NCBI GenBank assembly: GCA_965238045.1
Contig: CBDEGU010000012.1
Location: forward strand, 2,666,001-2,730,000
Length of the DNA: 64,000 bases
Source: CBDEGU01 sp965238045
GTDB lineage: Bacteria; Acidobacteriota; Terriglobia; Bryobacterales; UBA6623
Direction: 5' to 3'
In this document: positions 18,493 through 27,428 of the stretch, in pieces
Position numbering within the stretch: position 1 is the first letter of the stretch
How the letters are laid out: each line of letters opens with the position of its first letter
Notes under the pieces: generated by a model
What the model was told of the DNA's origin: nothing
The model's database searches: none
What the model saw: the letters and a program-made list of their open reading frames with translations, nothing else
Translations under genes and position numbers: made by a program

Positions 18493-19521
18493 ATGAACCG
18501 GCTACTCTCGAACCGTCCTTCGATCGCGCTCTTGGCCGTGCTGCTTCTAGCTCTGCCGGCGGCTTGCCAAACGAACCAGGCCGAAGGCGGCACACAAGCG
18601 AAAGACACGCTGGCCACGATCGACGGCGAGCCCATTACCGACAAAGACCTTTCGATCGAAGCAAAGCTTCGGGACCTCGATCAGCAGGCCTACGAGATCC
18701 GCATTGAGGCCATTCATGAAGTCATTGCGCAACGGCTCTTCGAGAAAGCCGCCGCCAAGGAGAACATCACGGCCGAAGAATACGAGGCTCGCGAAATCAC
18801 CGACAAAATTTCCGATCCACCGCCGGCTGAAGTCGAGGCGTTCTACCAAGCGCGGAAAGGACGCCTCAAGCAGCCGCTGGAACGGGTTCGCGCCAGCATT
18901 GTTCAGTATTTGAAATCCTCAAAGCAGGACGAACAGAGGACGGAAGTGATCGACCGCTTGCTGGCCGAAAGTGAAGTCGAGATCCTCATCAGTCCTCCCC
19001 GCGTGCCGATCGAGATCGGTGATTCACACCGGCGTGGTCCCGAGGACGCACCGGTCACGATCGTTGAATTCTCAGACTATCAGTGTCCGTTTTGCCGGCG
19101 AGCGCAGCCGGCGCTGCTGGAATTGCTCGACAAGTACAAGGGAAAGCTCAGCCTGGTGTACAAGGACCTGCCTCTTCGCGAAATCCATCCCCAGGCGCAA
19201 AAGGCCGCCGAAGCAGCTCGCTGCGCCGGCGACCAGGGCAAGTTCTGGGAGTATCACGACAAGCTCTTCGCGGTGCCGCGCATCTCCGCGGATTTGATTC
19301 CGAAAATCGCCGACGAACTGGAACTGGACACAGTGGCCTTTTCCGGCTGCCTGGACTCAGACAAATATAGGGCGGCGGTTGACGCGGATCTGGCGCTGGC
19401 TCTTTCGGTCGGGGCAAGGTCCACGCCACTGTTCTATGTCAACGGGATTCAATTGAAGGGAGCCCAGCCGGTAGAGGCTTTCTCGGAAGTGATCGACGAG
19501 GAATTGAGCCGTTCCAATTGA
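18493..19521 (+). CDS. DsbA-family thioredoxin-fold lipoprotein with SurA-like N-terminal region
   Basis: 342 residues. Lipobox ALPAAC places the acylated Cys at residue 25. Residues about 35-165 (LATIDGEPITDKDLSIE...LIDRLLAE-type helices) resemble the N-terminal chaperone region of SurA/PpiC proteins. The DsbA domain follows: VTIVEFSDYQCPFCRRAQP with C198-P-F-C201, helical insert, and the cis-Pro strand ARSTPLFYVNG. It probably oxidises or isomerises disulphides in exported proteins while anchored to a membrane. AGGAGA at 18482-18487 decides for ATG 18493 over ATG 18478. Confidence 0.88.
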   Translation: MNRLLSNRPSIALLAVLLLALPAACQTNQAEGGTQAKDTLATIDGEPITDKDLSIEAKLRDLDQQAYEIRIEAIHEVIAQRLFEKAAAKENITAEEYEAREITDKISDPPPAEVEAFYQARKGRLKQPLERVRASIVQYLKSSKQDEQRTEVIDRLLAESEVEILISPPRVPIEIGDSHRRGPEDAPVTIVEFSDYQCPFCRRAQPALLELLDKYKGKLSLVYKDLPLREIHPQAQKAAEAARCAGDQGKFWEYHDKLFAVPRISADLIPKIADELELDTVAFSGCLDSDKYRAAVDADLALALSVGARSTPLFYVNGIQLKGAQPVEAFSEVIDEELSRSN

Positions 19522-19542
19522 CCGGACTTTCCTAAGACACTT

Positions 19543-21507
19543 TCAGCCGTTCGCGGCGCTCCGTTCGCCGCCTAGCGCTTCCACAATCGCGTCCACATCG
19601 AAGACGCAGCCGCCCCAGGCGCCACCTCCGGTCTGTTGAAGCGCCGCCCACAAGCGGGTATCTTCGGGCAGATCCGGATGCGGCGAGAGATCATCCCTCG
19701 GTGGGGATTCGGCCAGAATTTGAACGCCTTCCGCCGGCCCGAAGATCTTGCCGTTCCGTCCCACGAGATCGATCGAGCCTTCCAGCTTGTTTCGGTCGAT
19801 GACGATCTGAATGTGATCTCCTTCTCGCAGCTTTCCGATCGGACCGCCTGCCAGCGCTTCCGGACTCGTGTGGCCGATACAGGCGCCCGTCGACACGCCA
19901 GAGAACCTCGCGTCGGTAATCACCGCGATCTCTTTTCCCAATGGCAGATATTTGAGCGCTGCCGTGATCTGGTAAATCTCCTCCATCCCCGAGCCCATCG
20001 GACCGCAGCAGATGAGCACCATCACATCGCCGGGCTGGATCCGTCCCGCCTTGATCGCCTCCATGGCTTCGGATTCCCGCAAGAATACTCGCGCCGGGCC
20101 TCTCTTACGGTAGACGCCATCGGGACCGACGACGCTCGGATCGATCGACGTGCTCTTGACCAACGACCCTTCCGGCGCCAAATTCCCGCCGCAGAAGGTG
20201 ATCGTGCTCGTGAGCCCCCGCGAGCGCGCCGTTTCGGGGTCCATGATGACATCGTCAGGATCGACGCCGTCCTGTTCCAGCAGCCGGCGGCGCAGAACCG
20301 CGCGCCGCTCGGAAACTTCCCAGGCGTCGAGTACCGTCCCGAGCGTCTCTCCCGTCACGGTCAGAACCCCAAGCTCGAGCAACTTGAGCCGCCGCAGGTG
20401 CAGCATCACTTCCGGTACGCCTCCGGCGAGAAACACGCGTACGGTGGGATGCATTCGGGGACCATTGGGCAGGACGTCGACCAGGCGCGGCACGCGCCGG
20501 TTGACCTCGGCCCAATCCTCTGCCCGCGGCCGCCGCAGACCCGCCGCGTGAGCGACGGCCGGCAGGTGCAACAGCAGATTCGTCGATCCTCCGAAGGCGG
20601 CGTGCACCGTCATGGCATTGCGAACCGACGCGTCGCTGAGAACATCGCCGGTCGTAACGCCCCGCCGTCCGAGTTCCATCACCGCGTCGGCTGAGCGCGA
20701 GGCCGCCTGCTTCCAAATCCGCTGGCCCGACGGAGCCAGCGCCGTGTGTGGCAACGACAAGCCCAGCGCCTCGCCGACGACCTGCGCCGTCGCGGCGGTG
20801 CCGAGGAACTGGCAACCGCCGCCAGGCGAGCCGCAAGCGCGGCAGCCAAGATCCGAGGCCTCCCGCAGGCTCAGCTCGCCTCGGGAAAATCGCACTCCAA
20901 TCGACTGCACTTTGCCGGCGTCTTCTCCATCGGAAGCCGGCAAAGTAACACCTCCGGGAACCAGCACGGTCGGCAGTTCATGCATCGACGCCAGCGCCAT
21001 CATCATGGCCGGAAGGCCTTTGTCGCAGGTGGCGACCCCGATGACGCCGCTGCGGGTGGGCAGCGAGCGGATCAGCCGCCGAAAAACCTGCGCCGCGTCG
21101 TTGCGGTAAGGCAGGCTATCCATCATGCCGCTGGTGCCCTGCGAACGGCCGTCACAGGGATCGGTGCAAAAACCGGCAAAGGGTATTCCGCCCAGCGACC
21201 GCACTCGCCGCGCGGCTTCTTCCATCAGCAGACCGACCTCGTAGTGCCCGGTGTGGTAACCAAGCGCGATGGGGCGGCCATCGGGGGCGCGGATGCCGCC
21301 TTGGGTGCTGAGAATCAGAACTTCCTTGCCGCCGAGTGAGGCCGGCTCCCAGCCCATGCCGGCGTTCTGAGTCCAGCCGAAAATATCTCCGCTGGGTCTC
21401 GACCGCAGCATCTGTTCGGTCAGAGGCAGCGACCCCTCGGGGCCGGGCGCGCGGGTGCGGATTTCGTAGATCGATGAGTCCGCGGATGCAAACAGATCAC
21501 TGGCCAT
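19543..21507 (-). CDS. yjhG: YjhG/YagF-type D-xylonate dehydratase
   Basis: IlvD/Edd-superfamily dehydratase, 654 residues, closely following the E. coli YjhG/YagF pattern: IYEIRTRAPGPEG, SGDIFGWTQNAGMGW, DPCDGRSQGTSGMMDSLPYRNDA, the cluster Cys ATCDKGLPAMMMA, GCRACGSPGGGCQFLGTAAT, AFGGSTNLLLHLPA, and the C-terminal DARFSGVSTGACIGH. The reaction is D-xylonate to 2-keto-3-deoxy-xylonate, using an Fe-S cluster. The frame is open 17 codons further (ATG 21558), but homologues begin near ATG 21507, which has AGGA directly before it. Fits with the sugar-acid dehydratase at 3.9 kb and the lactonase-like protein at 53 kb. Confidence 0.9.
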   Translation of the reverse strand: MASDLFASADSSIYEIRTRAPGPEGSLPLTEQMLRSRPSGDIFGWTQNAGMGWEPASLGGKEVLILSTQGGIRAPDGRPIALGYHTGHYEVGLLMEEAARRVRSLGGIPFAGFCTDPCDGRSQGTSGMMDSLPYRNDAAQVFRRLIRSLPTRSGVIGVATCDKGLPAMMMALASMHELPTVLVPGGVTLPASDGEDAGKVQSIGVRFSRGELSLREASDLGCRACGSPGGGCQFLGTAATAQVVGEALGLSLPHTALAPSGQRIWKQAASRSADAVMELGRRGVTTGDVLSDASVRNAMTVHAAFGGSTNLLLHLPAVAHAAGLRRPRAEDWAEVNRRVPRLVDVLPNGPRMHPTVRVFLAGGVPEVMLHLRRLKLLELGVLTVTGETLGTVLDAWEVSERRAVLRRRLLEQDGVDPDDVIMDPETARSRGLTSTITFCGGNLAPEGSLVKSTSIDPSVVGPDGVYRKRGPARVFLRESEAMEAIKAGRIQPGDVMVLICCGPMGSGMEEIYQITAALKYLPLGKEIAVITDARFSGVSTGACIGHTSPEALAGGPIGKLREGDHIQIVIDRNKLEGSIDLVGRNGKIFGPAEGVQILAESPPRDDLSPHPDLPEDTRLWAALQQTGGGAWGGCVFDVDAIVEALGGERSAANG

Positions 21508-21602
21508 TCCTAGCAGTATGACCCAACGCAGCTCGCCCGCACCAAGGAGCGAAGCCAAGGGAACGACGCCAAAGCTCGCGGGGAGCGCGCGCGGCGCCGT
21601 CT

Positions 21603-22967
21603 TTACTTATTGCGGATACAGTACAGGTACTGCCTGGTTCGGATGAAAATCTCGTCACCCGCTGGAGCAGGCGTCGCCAGCAGATAGTCGCCGAGCTTAT
21701 TCACCGCCAGAACCTCGAACTCGTCGCTCTGCTTGATAACGGTCGTCGTGCCGTCTTCATTTGAGACGTAGAGCTTGCCGTCGGCCAGGATCGGCGATGC
21801 GCTATAGGTGCCGGGCTCGATCCGCTGCTGCTTCCATATTGGTTGCCCTGTTTTGGCATCGAAACTGCCGATGACGCCGTTGTCTCTGACGATATAGATT
21901 CGCTTGCCGTCGGTCGTTGGCGTGGGAACGTCGGCGCCCAGATTGTTCTTCCAAACCAGATTCGTTTGGGTAATATCTCCGCTGCCGCCAGGACGAAAAG
22001 CAATGAAGGGCCTGCCCCTGGTGCTTGAAGTGAAGACCAGACCGCCGGTGGTGATCGACGACGCGATGGTCCGATACGCCGGATTGTTGTTTGGGTTCAG
22101 CCCGCCCATTCTCCAAATTTCCCTGCCGCTGGCAAGATCATGGCCGGTAACGTAGTCGCCGCCGGAAATCACGAGTTGCTGCTTGCCTTTCACTTCCACC
22201 ACGATGGGAGTCGAGTAGTTGTCGGGGGATTCGCTCTCTGCGTCGGTCGGCCGTTCGACTTTCCAGATCGTTTTACCGGTCGCCTTGTCGACCGCGAATA
22301 CGTACGACGGATCATCGGTTTTCATTCCGTGGAGAACCTGGAGATAGAGACGATCGTTCAGCAGCAGGGGCGAGGAAGCATAGCCATGGTTGAGGCCAAA
22401 GTAGCCGTATTCTTGCTGAATTTCACGCTGCCAGACCTGATTGCCCTCAAGGTCCAGACAGCTCAGCGTACCGGCTCCGGTCAGCACCCATATATGGTTT
22501 CCATCGGTTACCGGAGACGGCGAGGTCAGATTGTGCTTGCGATGAACACGATTGCCGCTGCCGACCCGCTGGGTCCACTTCACCGTCCCGTCACGGCGGC
22601 TGATCGCCACGAGCAGCATGTGATTGCTGCCGTAGGATCGTTTGCGGGCCGCCCGTTCCCGTCTCCGGGCCTCCACGCCAAAACCAAGTTGTTTTAGCGG
22701 CCGGGCGAACTCTTTCTCCGCTGAGGTGATCAGCACGATGTCGCCCCAAACGATCGGAGTCGCGGCGCTCTTCTGCGGCAGCTCCAGCCGCCATTTGACG
22801 TTTTCGGTCTGGCTCCAGGTCACCGGCAGGTTCTTCGCCGTGCTGCTTGTGCCGTTCAAGTGCGGCCCACGCCACTGCGGCCACTCACCCGCGGCATCCG
22901 CCGCCAGAAGCATGCCTCCCAGCGCTAAAACAAGGCTGACTAAAACCGCCATCCGTCTTGTCGACAA
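21603..22967 (-). CDS. Exported PQQ-like beta-propeller protein
   Basis: About 454 residues with an export signal (MAVLVSLVLALGGMLLAADA) and an eight-bladed PQQ-like propeller starting EWPQWRGPHLNGTS, with blades showing WRLELP, GTVKWTQRVG, GNQVWQRE, GKTIWKVE, GREIWRMG, GQPIWKQQ. No haem motif or dehydrogenase calcium-binding Asp-Tyr-Asp segment is evident, so it is more likely a binding/scaffold (BamB-like) protein than an enzyme. The likely start is TTG 22967, nine bases after GGAG; ATG 22952 is the alternative. A much longer open frame to 23219 lacks a signal-peptide start and is not preferred. Confidence 0.82.
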   Translation of the reverse strand: MSTRRMAVLVSLVLALGGMLLAADAAGEWPQWRGPHLNGTSSTAKNLPVTWSQTENVKWRLELPQKSAATPIVWGDIVLITSAEKEFARPLKQLGFGVEARRRERAARKRSYGSNHMLLVAISRRDGTVKWTQRVGSGNRVHRKHNLTSPSPVTDGNHIWVLTGAGTLSCLDLEGNQVWQREIQQEYGYFGLNHGYASSPLLLNDRLYLQVLHGMKTDDPSYVFAVDKATGKTIWKVERPTDAESESPDNYSTPIVVEVKGKQQLVISGGDYVTGHDLASGREIWRMGGLNPNNNPAYRTIASSITTGGLVFTSSTRGRPFIAFRPGGSGDITQTNLVWKNNLGADVPTPTTDGKRIYIVRDNGVIGSFDAKTGQPIWKQQRIEPGTYSASPILADGKLYVSNEDGTTTVIKQSDEFEVLAVNKLGDYLLATPAPAGDEIFIRTRQYLYCIRNK

Positions 22968-23221
22968 TGTTCTATCTCCGGTGGAACGTGAAATCACTCG
23001 CAAGACATCCATTCCGAACGTCATCATGATAACCCACTGCCCGCGGCGAGGGTCGGGCAACCGGCGGGCGAATGTGCGAAATTTAACACCTTGCGGCCGG
23101 CCAACGCAGTAACATAAGATGGACGCCGGTAAACGGTCGCCGGACGACCGAGGCAGGCGTCCGGGAGACAGCGATCGGCGGGGCGAATTTCGCGGCGGAC
23201 GCTTTCCGCCGGGGGGCACGA

Positions 23222-24373
23222 ATGGAACGTCTCATGAAAGAAACACGGTTGTGGTTGGTTCTAGCAGTTTGTCTCGTACTGAGCGGCGCTTTGGCCCTGT
23301 TCGGGCAGAAGGCCGGCCCCCTCAGCGGGCCGCGGCGAACCGCCGGCCCGACCGTTTCGCGAGAGGAAAAGCCCGCTGATCTGCCGCCGATCGAGACCCG
23401 CAAGAAACAGGAAGTGGCCGAAGACCTTGCGCTGTTTACGTCAGAGACCAATGTCGTCAGCGTGGACGTGGGCGTGCTCGACAACAAAGGGAGGTTCATC
23501 CCCGGTCTTCCTCAGGGTAATTTCATGGTGATGGAGGACGGCGTGCCGCAGAAGGTGCTGAGCTTCGGTGTCTCTCAGGCTCCGATGACGGTCTGCCTGC
23601 TCATCGAGTTCAATGCGCGTTTCCAGCAGTACTACACCGAGACCTGGTATCAGACGATCATGGCCTCTTACGGTTTCGTCGAGACGCTGCGGAAGGAAGA
23701 CTGGGTGGCGGTGGTGGCCTATGATCTTCGCCCCGAGATTCTCTCGGACTTCACGCAAGACCGCCGCAAGACTTACCAGGCATTGCAGCGGCTGCGGACG
23801 ACCGGGTTCGCCGAAGCCAACCTTTTCGACGCCTTAGCCGACATGACGACGCGGATGAAGGACATCGAGGGCCGCAAGTCGATCGTCCTCATCTCGACCG
23901 GCGTGGATACGTTCAGCAGGCTCACCTATGGTAAGGCCAGGCGCATCATCCAGGATAACGACGTCACCATCTACGCCATCGGTATGATGCAACTGATGCG
24001 CATGCGGGCGGACGCCTATGGCGCCTTCGATGGACCCTGGGGCGGGGCCGCGCGGCTGGATTTTCTTCAAGCCGATAACCAGATGAAAACCTTCGCCCGA
24101 GAGACCGGCGGCATGGCCTTCTTCCCGAAGTTCTATGGCGAATTCCCTTCGGTCTACCAGAATATCCACTTCTCGATGAGAAACCAGTACACGTTGACCT
24201 ACTCATCGACGAACCGCAAGAAAGACGGCTCCTGGCGAAAGATCAAGGTCAGGCTGATCGACCCCAAGAACCCCAAGAAAGACCTGCGCATTGTCTCGGG
24301 CAAGAAGAACAAGCGCGTCAAATACCAGATCGTCGCCAAGGCCGGCTATCGCGCCCCGCGGGAAGTGGAGTAG
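23222..24373 (+). CDS. VWFA-related acidobacterial protein (TIGR03436-like)
   Basis: 383 residues: signal-anchor segment (LWLVLAVCLVLSGALALFG), a beta domain (VVSVDVGVLDNKGRFIPGL, NFMVMEDGVPQKVLSF) typical of TIGR03436 proteins, and a von Willebrand A fold (VCLLIEFNARF, DWVAVVAYDL, NLFDALADM, KSIVLISTGVDTFS, DVTIYAIGM). The metal site DxSxS of vWA domains is replaced by EFNAR, so classic MIDAS metal binding is doubtful, although the TGVD loop remains. Exported; role unknown, probably protein-protein contact at the envelope. Confidence 0.85.
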   Translation: MERLMKETRLWLVLAVCLVLSGALALFGQKAGPLSGPRRTAGPTVSREEKPADLPPIETRKKQEVAEDLALFTSETNVVSVDVGVLDNKGRFIPGLPQGNFMVMEDGVPQKVLSFGVSQAPMTVCLLIEFNARFQQYYTETWYQTIMASYGFVETLRKEDWVAVVAYDLRPEILSDFTQDRRKTYQALQRLRTTGFAEANLFDALADMTTRMKDIEGRKSIVLISTGVDTFSRLTYGKARRIIQDNDVTIYAIGMMQLMRMRADAYGAFDGPWGGAARLDFLQADNQMKTFARETGGMAFFPKFYGEFPSVYQNIHFSMRNQYTLTYSSTNRKKDGSWRKIKVRLIDPKNPKKDLRIVSGKKNKRVKYQIVAKAGYRAPREVE

Positions 24374-24583
24374 ACTCTCGTCTTCCATCGTTGGGACCCT
24401 CATGCCGCCGCTGATCTGGCTGCTGGCCTCATGCGGGCCTCGGCCCGGTCCATCCGCGCAGGCCTGCTCCCCTGATACAGCCGGCCTGCCGCCGGAACCA
24501 TTCGTCGAGGGCAGGGGGAACGCGCAAATCCGGGTGATTGTCAAGAACTGAATCTTTCGCGTTTCCAAGCAGATCGGGAAGCG

Positions 24584-24613
24584 TTGACAGTCATCACGCC
24601 TGCTTGTTAACCT
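24584..24613 (+). promoter_or_regulatory. Possible sigma70-like promoter before the receiver gene
   Basis: Perfect TTGACA (24584-24589), 18-base spacer, TAACCT (24608-24613). The -35 is convincing, the -10 weak. Confidence 0.4.
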
Positions 24614-24665
24614 TTGTCCGCCCTGCAAAACCAGAAGCGGATTGAAAGAGGTCCTTTCACCGAAG

Positions 24666-25094
24666 ATGCGACAAGATTCAGTTCGGATTCTTTTGATTGA
24701 TGAAAACCGGCACGGCCTAAGCGCCCACCGGACCATGCTCGAAGAGTTGGGGTATGAGGTTGAGACCGCCAGCAAGGGAAAGACGGCGGTCCTCAAACTA
24801 GAGCGCCATCGTTTCGACGTGGTCGTCACTGGCTGCCGGATTCCGGACATGCGCGGGTTGCGGATCGTGCGCCAGATTCGCAAGAGCAGCCCGGGCGTTC
24901 CGATCGTCATTCTCTCTGGACTGGTCGAAAAACTGGGCCTGTCGAAGGAGTCCACCGGTGCCGACGCGGTTCTCAAGAAGGGTCCCACCGAAGGCCGCGA
25001 CCTGTCCCGCGCGATCGCCCGGCTGCTTAGAAAAAAGCCGCGCTCGCAGAAGAGTTCCAGCCGCAAGTCGCGCACGGCCGGCAACGCTGGCTGA
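24666..25094 (+). CDS. Receiver-only protein lacking the phospho-acceptor Asp
   Basis: 142-residue single receiver domain: RILLIDENRHGLSAHRTMLEELGY, FDVVVTGCRIPDMRG, VPIVILSGLVE, ADAVLKKGP. In this acidobacterial receiver family the segment normally reads xxTDxRMP; here the position aligned with the phosphorylated Asp (about residue 56) is Gly. D12 of the acidic pair and the Lys of the last strand remain. It should therefore act, if at all, without phosphorylation, as atypical receivers do. A basic Ser/Arg tail follows residue 120. ATG 24666 is chosen; TTG 24642 is possible. No kinase gene is adjacent. Confidence 0.8.
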   Translation: MRQDSVRILLIDENRHGLSAHRTMLEELGYEVETASKGKTAVLKLERHRFDVVVTGCRIPDMRGLRIVRQIRKSSPGVPIVILSGLVEKLGLSKESTGADAVLKKGPTEGRDLSRAIARLLRKKPRSQKSSSRKSRTAGNAG

Positions 25095-25166
25095 CCCGAT
25101 CACCGCCAGATCCGGCGCGACTTCCGCCACGGGCTGCTAGCGTACAAAAGGGGTCGGCCCGCATCC

Positions 25167-25871
25167 ATGCCAACGGTTAAGATCACCTGGTTAGGACACT
25201 CCACCTTCACGGTAGAACTTTCCGATGGGACGGTCATTCTGATCGACCCTTGGCTGGAGGGCAACCCGGCTCATCCGAAGGGATATCAGCTCGAACGCGT
25301 CGACCTGATGCTCATCACCCACGGGCACTTCGACCACATCGCCGACGCCGTCGCGGTGGCCAAGCGCTTCGGGCCTGTTACCGTGGCAATCTACGAGATC
25401 TGTCAATGGCTTGAGACCAAGGGTGTCAAGAATCTCGCCCCGATGAACAAGGGCGGCAGTCAGGCTCAAAAAGGCGTCACCGTTACGATGACTCACGCTC
25501 TGCATAGCAGCATGATCCAGGACGACGGACAGTTCATCTGCGCCGGGGAGGCAGCCGGTTTCGTCGTGCGCCTGCCGGACGGACGTGCCTTCTATCACGC
25601 CGGCGACACCGCGGTGTTCAGCGACATGCGGTTGATCCACGAGCTCTACAAGCCCGAACTGGCCATGCTGCCCATCGGGGATCTCTTTACAATGGATCCG
25701 AAAGAAGCCGCGCTCGCTTGCAAGCTGCTCAAGCCGTCCCGCGTGATCCCCACTCACTACGGCACGTTCCCGCCACTGACCGGCACGCCCGCGCAGTTGG
25801 AAAAACTCTTAAGGGATCAGCCCGAAACTCAAGTGACCGTCCTCGAAGCCGGCGTGCCTTTTGAGTGGTAG
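25167..25871 (+). CDS. UPF0173 metal-dependent hydrolase (metallo-beta-lactamase fold)
   Basis: 234 residues, full length for UPF0173. Motifs: WLGHSTF near the N-terminus, the metal site THGHFDHI (HxHxDH), FYHAGDT, and PTHYGTFPPLTG. The substrate of the family is not established. Cytoplasmic, no signal peptide. It lies 72 bases after the receiver gene in the same direction. Confidence 0.92.
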   Translation: MPTVKITWLGHSTFTVELSDGTVILIDPWLEGNPAHPKGYQLERVDLMLITHGHFDHIADAVAVAKRFGPVTVAIYEICQWLETKGVKNLAPMNKGGSQAQKGVTVTMTHALHSSMIQDDGQFICAGEAAGFVVRLPDGRAFYHAGDTAVFSDMRLIHELYKPELAMLPIGDLFTMDPKEAALACKLLKPSRVIPTHYGTFPPLTGTPAQLEKLLRDQPETQVTVLEAGVPFEW

Positions 25872-25917
25872 AAATGCGTGCCAGCCGCGGGCCTGGACCG
25901 CAGCGTTCGGTTCGCTA

Positions 25918-25947
25918 CGGTTCACTTGGTGACGGTTCACTTGGTGA
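25918..25947. repeat. 15-bp perfect tandem duplication
   Basis: CGGTTCACTTGGTGA twice in a row. The right copy contains the stop codon of the minus-strand gene that ends at 25937. Confidence 0.85.
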
Positions 25948-26524
25948 CGATGGTCGCGCGGCCGGGTTCCATTCGCAGGTCCCGAATCGTATCCGGCAGA
26001 GATACGACATTTCCGGCGACGCTATCCGAACCGGGCAGAGGGATCGTCGCGGCGAGGATCCAGGAGAGAAGCGAGCCCGAAATTACCCTCCCTCCGAGTT
26101 CGACCGATACGACCTCGATCTTCGCGCGGCCGTTGCCCGAAATCGGCCTGCAGACAGCCTTCAGCGGCTGCTCACCGCCAAATAACATCGCCCACAAGCC
26201 CAGCGACCCCCCTGAACCTCCCGCCAGCTTCGCGATGTCGATCAGCGCGTGGACCTCGACCCGCTGGTCGTAGAGGCGCAAGGCTGGCTCCCGCACGCCC
26301 GGCGGCAGTCGGGGACCATATTCAAACTTGAGCAGCGAATTCAGCTCTTCCTCGCTCCAACTCACCTTCTTGCCCGGTTTCATCTTCGATTGTTCGATGC
26401 GCTCGATTTTCACCCGCGCGGCATAGCCCAGCTCCGGAGTGAGACCGCCGGGGGCCGAGAGCGCCGCGCCGCCCGCGGCCAGTCCCAGGATGAGAATCTC
26501 TCGAACGCTCATGTTCGTAGCCAC
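25937..26524 (-). CDS. Hypothetical exported protein
   Basis: 195 residues, not recognised. A short hydrophobic N-terminus (REILILGLAAGGAALSAPGG) looks like a signal peptide. Then KIERIEQSKMKPGKKVSWSEEELNSLLKFE, LYDQRVEVHALIDIAKLAGG, a Gly-rich helix around GGSGGSLGLWAMLFGG, and IPLPGSDSVAGNV near the end. The pattern suits a lipid- or membrane-facing periplasmic protein, but that is inference. ATG 26512 is an alternative start. It is co-directional with rnc upstream, 77 bases away. Confidence 0.65.
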   Translation of the reverse strand: MATNMSVREILILGLAAGGAALSAPGGLTPELGYAARVKIERIEQSKMKPGKKVSWSEEELNSLLKFEYGPRLPPGVREPALRLYDQRVEVHALIDIAKLAGGSGGSLGLWAMLFGGEQPLKAVCRPISGNGRAKIEVVSVELGGRVISGSLLSWILAATIPLPGSDSVAGNVVSLPDTIRDLRMEPGRATIVTK

Positions 26525-26600
26525 CTAATGAAACCATTTCGGTTTCCGCCGCCGGGCTTGATTCCCGCCAGAGGCCCTGCTTATTCTACGGATGCGCCAC

Positions 26601-27335
26601 TCACGGCGTTTCGCTGTCCGCCGATGGCGGCTTCGATTTCGGCGCTGGCAGACCGGCCAGCGCCAGGCGAGCGGCCTCCTGCTCGGCGGCTTTCTTCGTC
26701 GAGCCCTCGGCCTGCGTCGTGTAGAGATCACCGGCCCGCAGTTGCACCAGAAAGCGCCTGTTGTGAGGCGGACCGCTTTCGCTGACAACGGTATACTCCG
26801 GCACGGGCAGCTGGCGCCCCTGTAGCTGCTCCTGCAACGCGGATTTGAAATTGTCGAGGCTGAGGTTGCCGATGGCCTCGCCCAGCGCCTCGGGCGTAAG
26901 AACGAGCGCGCGAATGAACTCCTTGGCCGGTTCGAGGCCGCCATCAAGGTAGATCGCCGCGATCAGCGCTTCGAGACCGTCCACCAGAAGAGTTTTCTTG
27001 TCGCGTCCGCCGGTGCGCTCCTCGCCGCGGCCCAGATACAGAGCCTCTCCCAGCCCCAGGCGGCGCGCCACTTTCACTAGGTAGGCGCCGCTCACGAGGT
27101 AGGCTCTCAGCTTCGAGAGCTGGCCCTCGGAATAGGACGGATAGCCGAGTGTGAGGTGCTCGCTAACCACGAATCCAAGCACGGAGTCGCCCAGGAATTC
27201 GTAGCGCTCGTTGCAGGCAGGCCCCTCGGGTGTTTCCTGGACGCGAGAGCGATGCGTCAGCGCCTCGTCAAGGTGGGCAGGATTCCGAAAGCGGTACCCG
27301 ATTCTGTCTTCGATGGGCCGAGCGTGCTTCTTCAT
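26601..27335 (-). CDS. rnc: Ribonuclease III
   Basis: Double-strand-specific RNA endonuclease for rRNA and mRNA processing. The RNase III signature NERYEFLGDSVLGF and the second acidic motif KKTLLVDGLEALIAAIYLDGG are intact; the dsRNA-binding domain (about 165-235) begins NFKSALQEQLQGR and carries STKKAAEQEAARLAL. ATG 27335 (MKKHARPIEDRIGYRF) gives the usual length of 244; the frame is open to 27398. A Pro/Ser-rich tail of about 15 residues is unusual but short. Confidence 0.93.
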   Translation of the reverse strand: MKKHARPIEDRIGYRFRNPAHLDEALTHRSRVQETPEGPACNERYEFLGDSVLGFVVSEHLTLGYPSYSEGQLSKLRAYLVSGAYLVKVARRLGLGEALYLGRGEERTGGRDKKTLLVDGLEALIAAIYLDGGLEPAKEFIRALVLTPEALGEAIGNLSLDNFKSALQEQLQGRQLPVPEYTVVSESGPPHNRRFLVQLRAGDLYTTQAEGSTKKAAEQEAARLALAGLPAPKSKPPSADSETP

Positions 27336-27428
27336 CGCGTTCTTCGCCGGCGCCTGGCTCCGGCGGAGCTTTATCTTGGCAAACCCAGTCGGAGCCATTC
27401 CAAGGCCGGTCCCCGCCCCGCGGCCTGG

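Noticed and set aside
24203..25084. 293-codon minus-strand frame over the VWFA gene end and the receiver gene
   Set aside because: It crosses two real genes on the other strand and shows no coherent domain.
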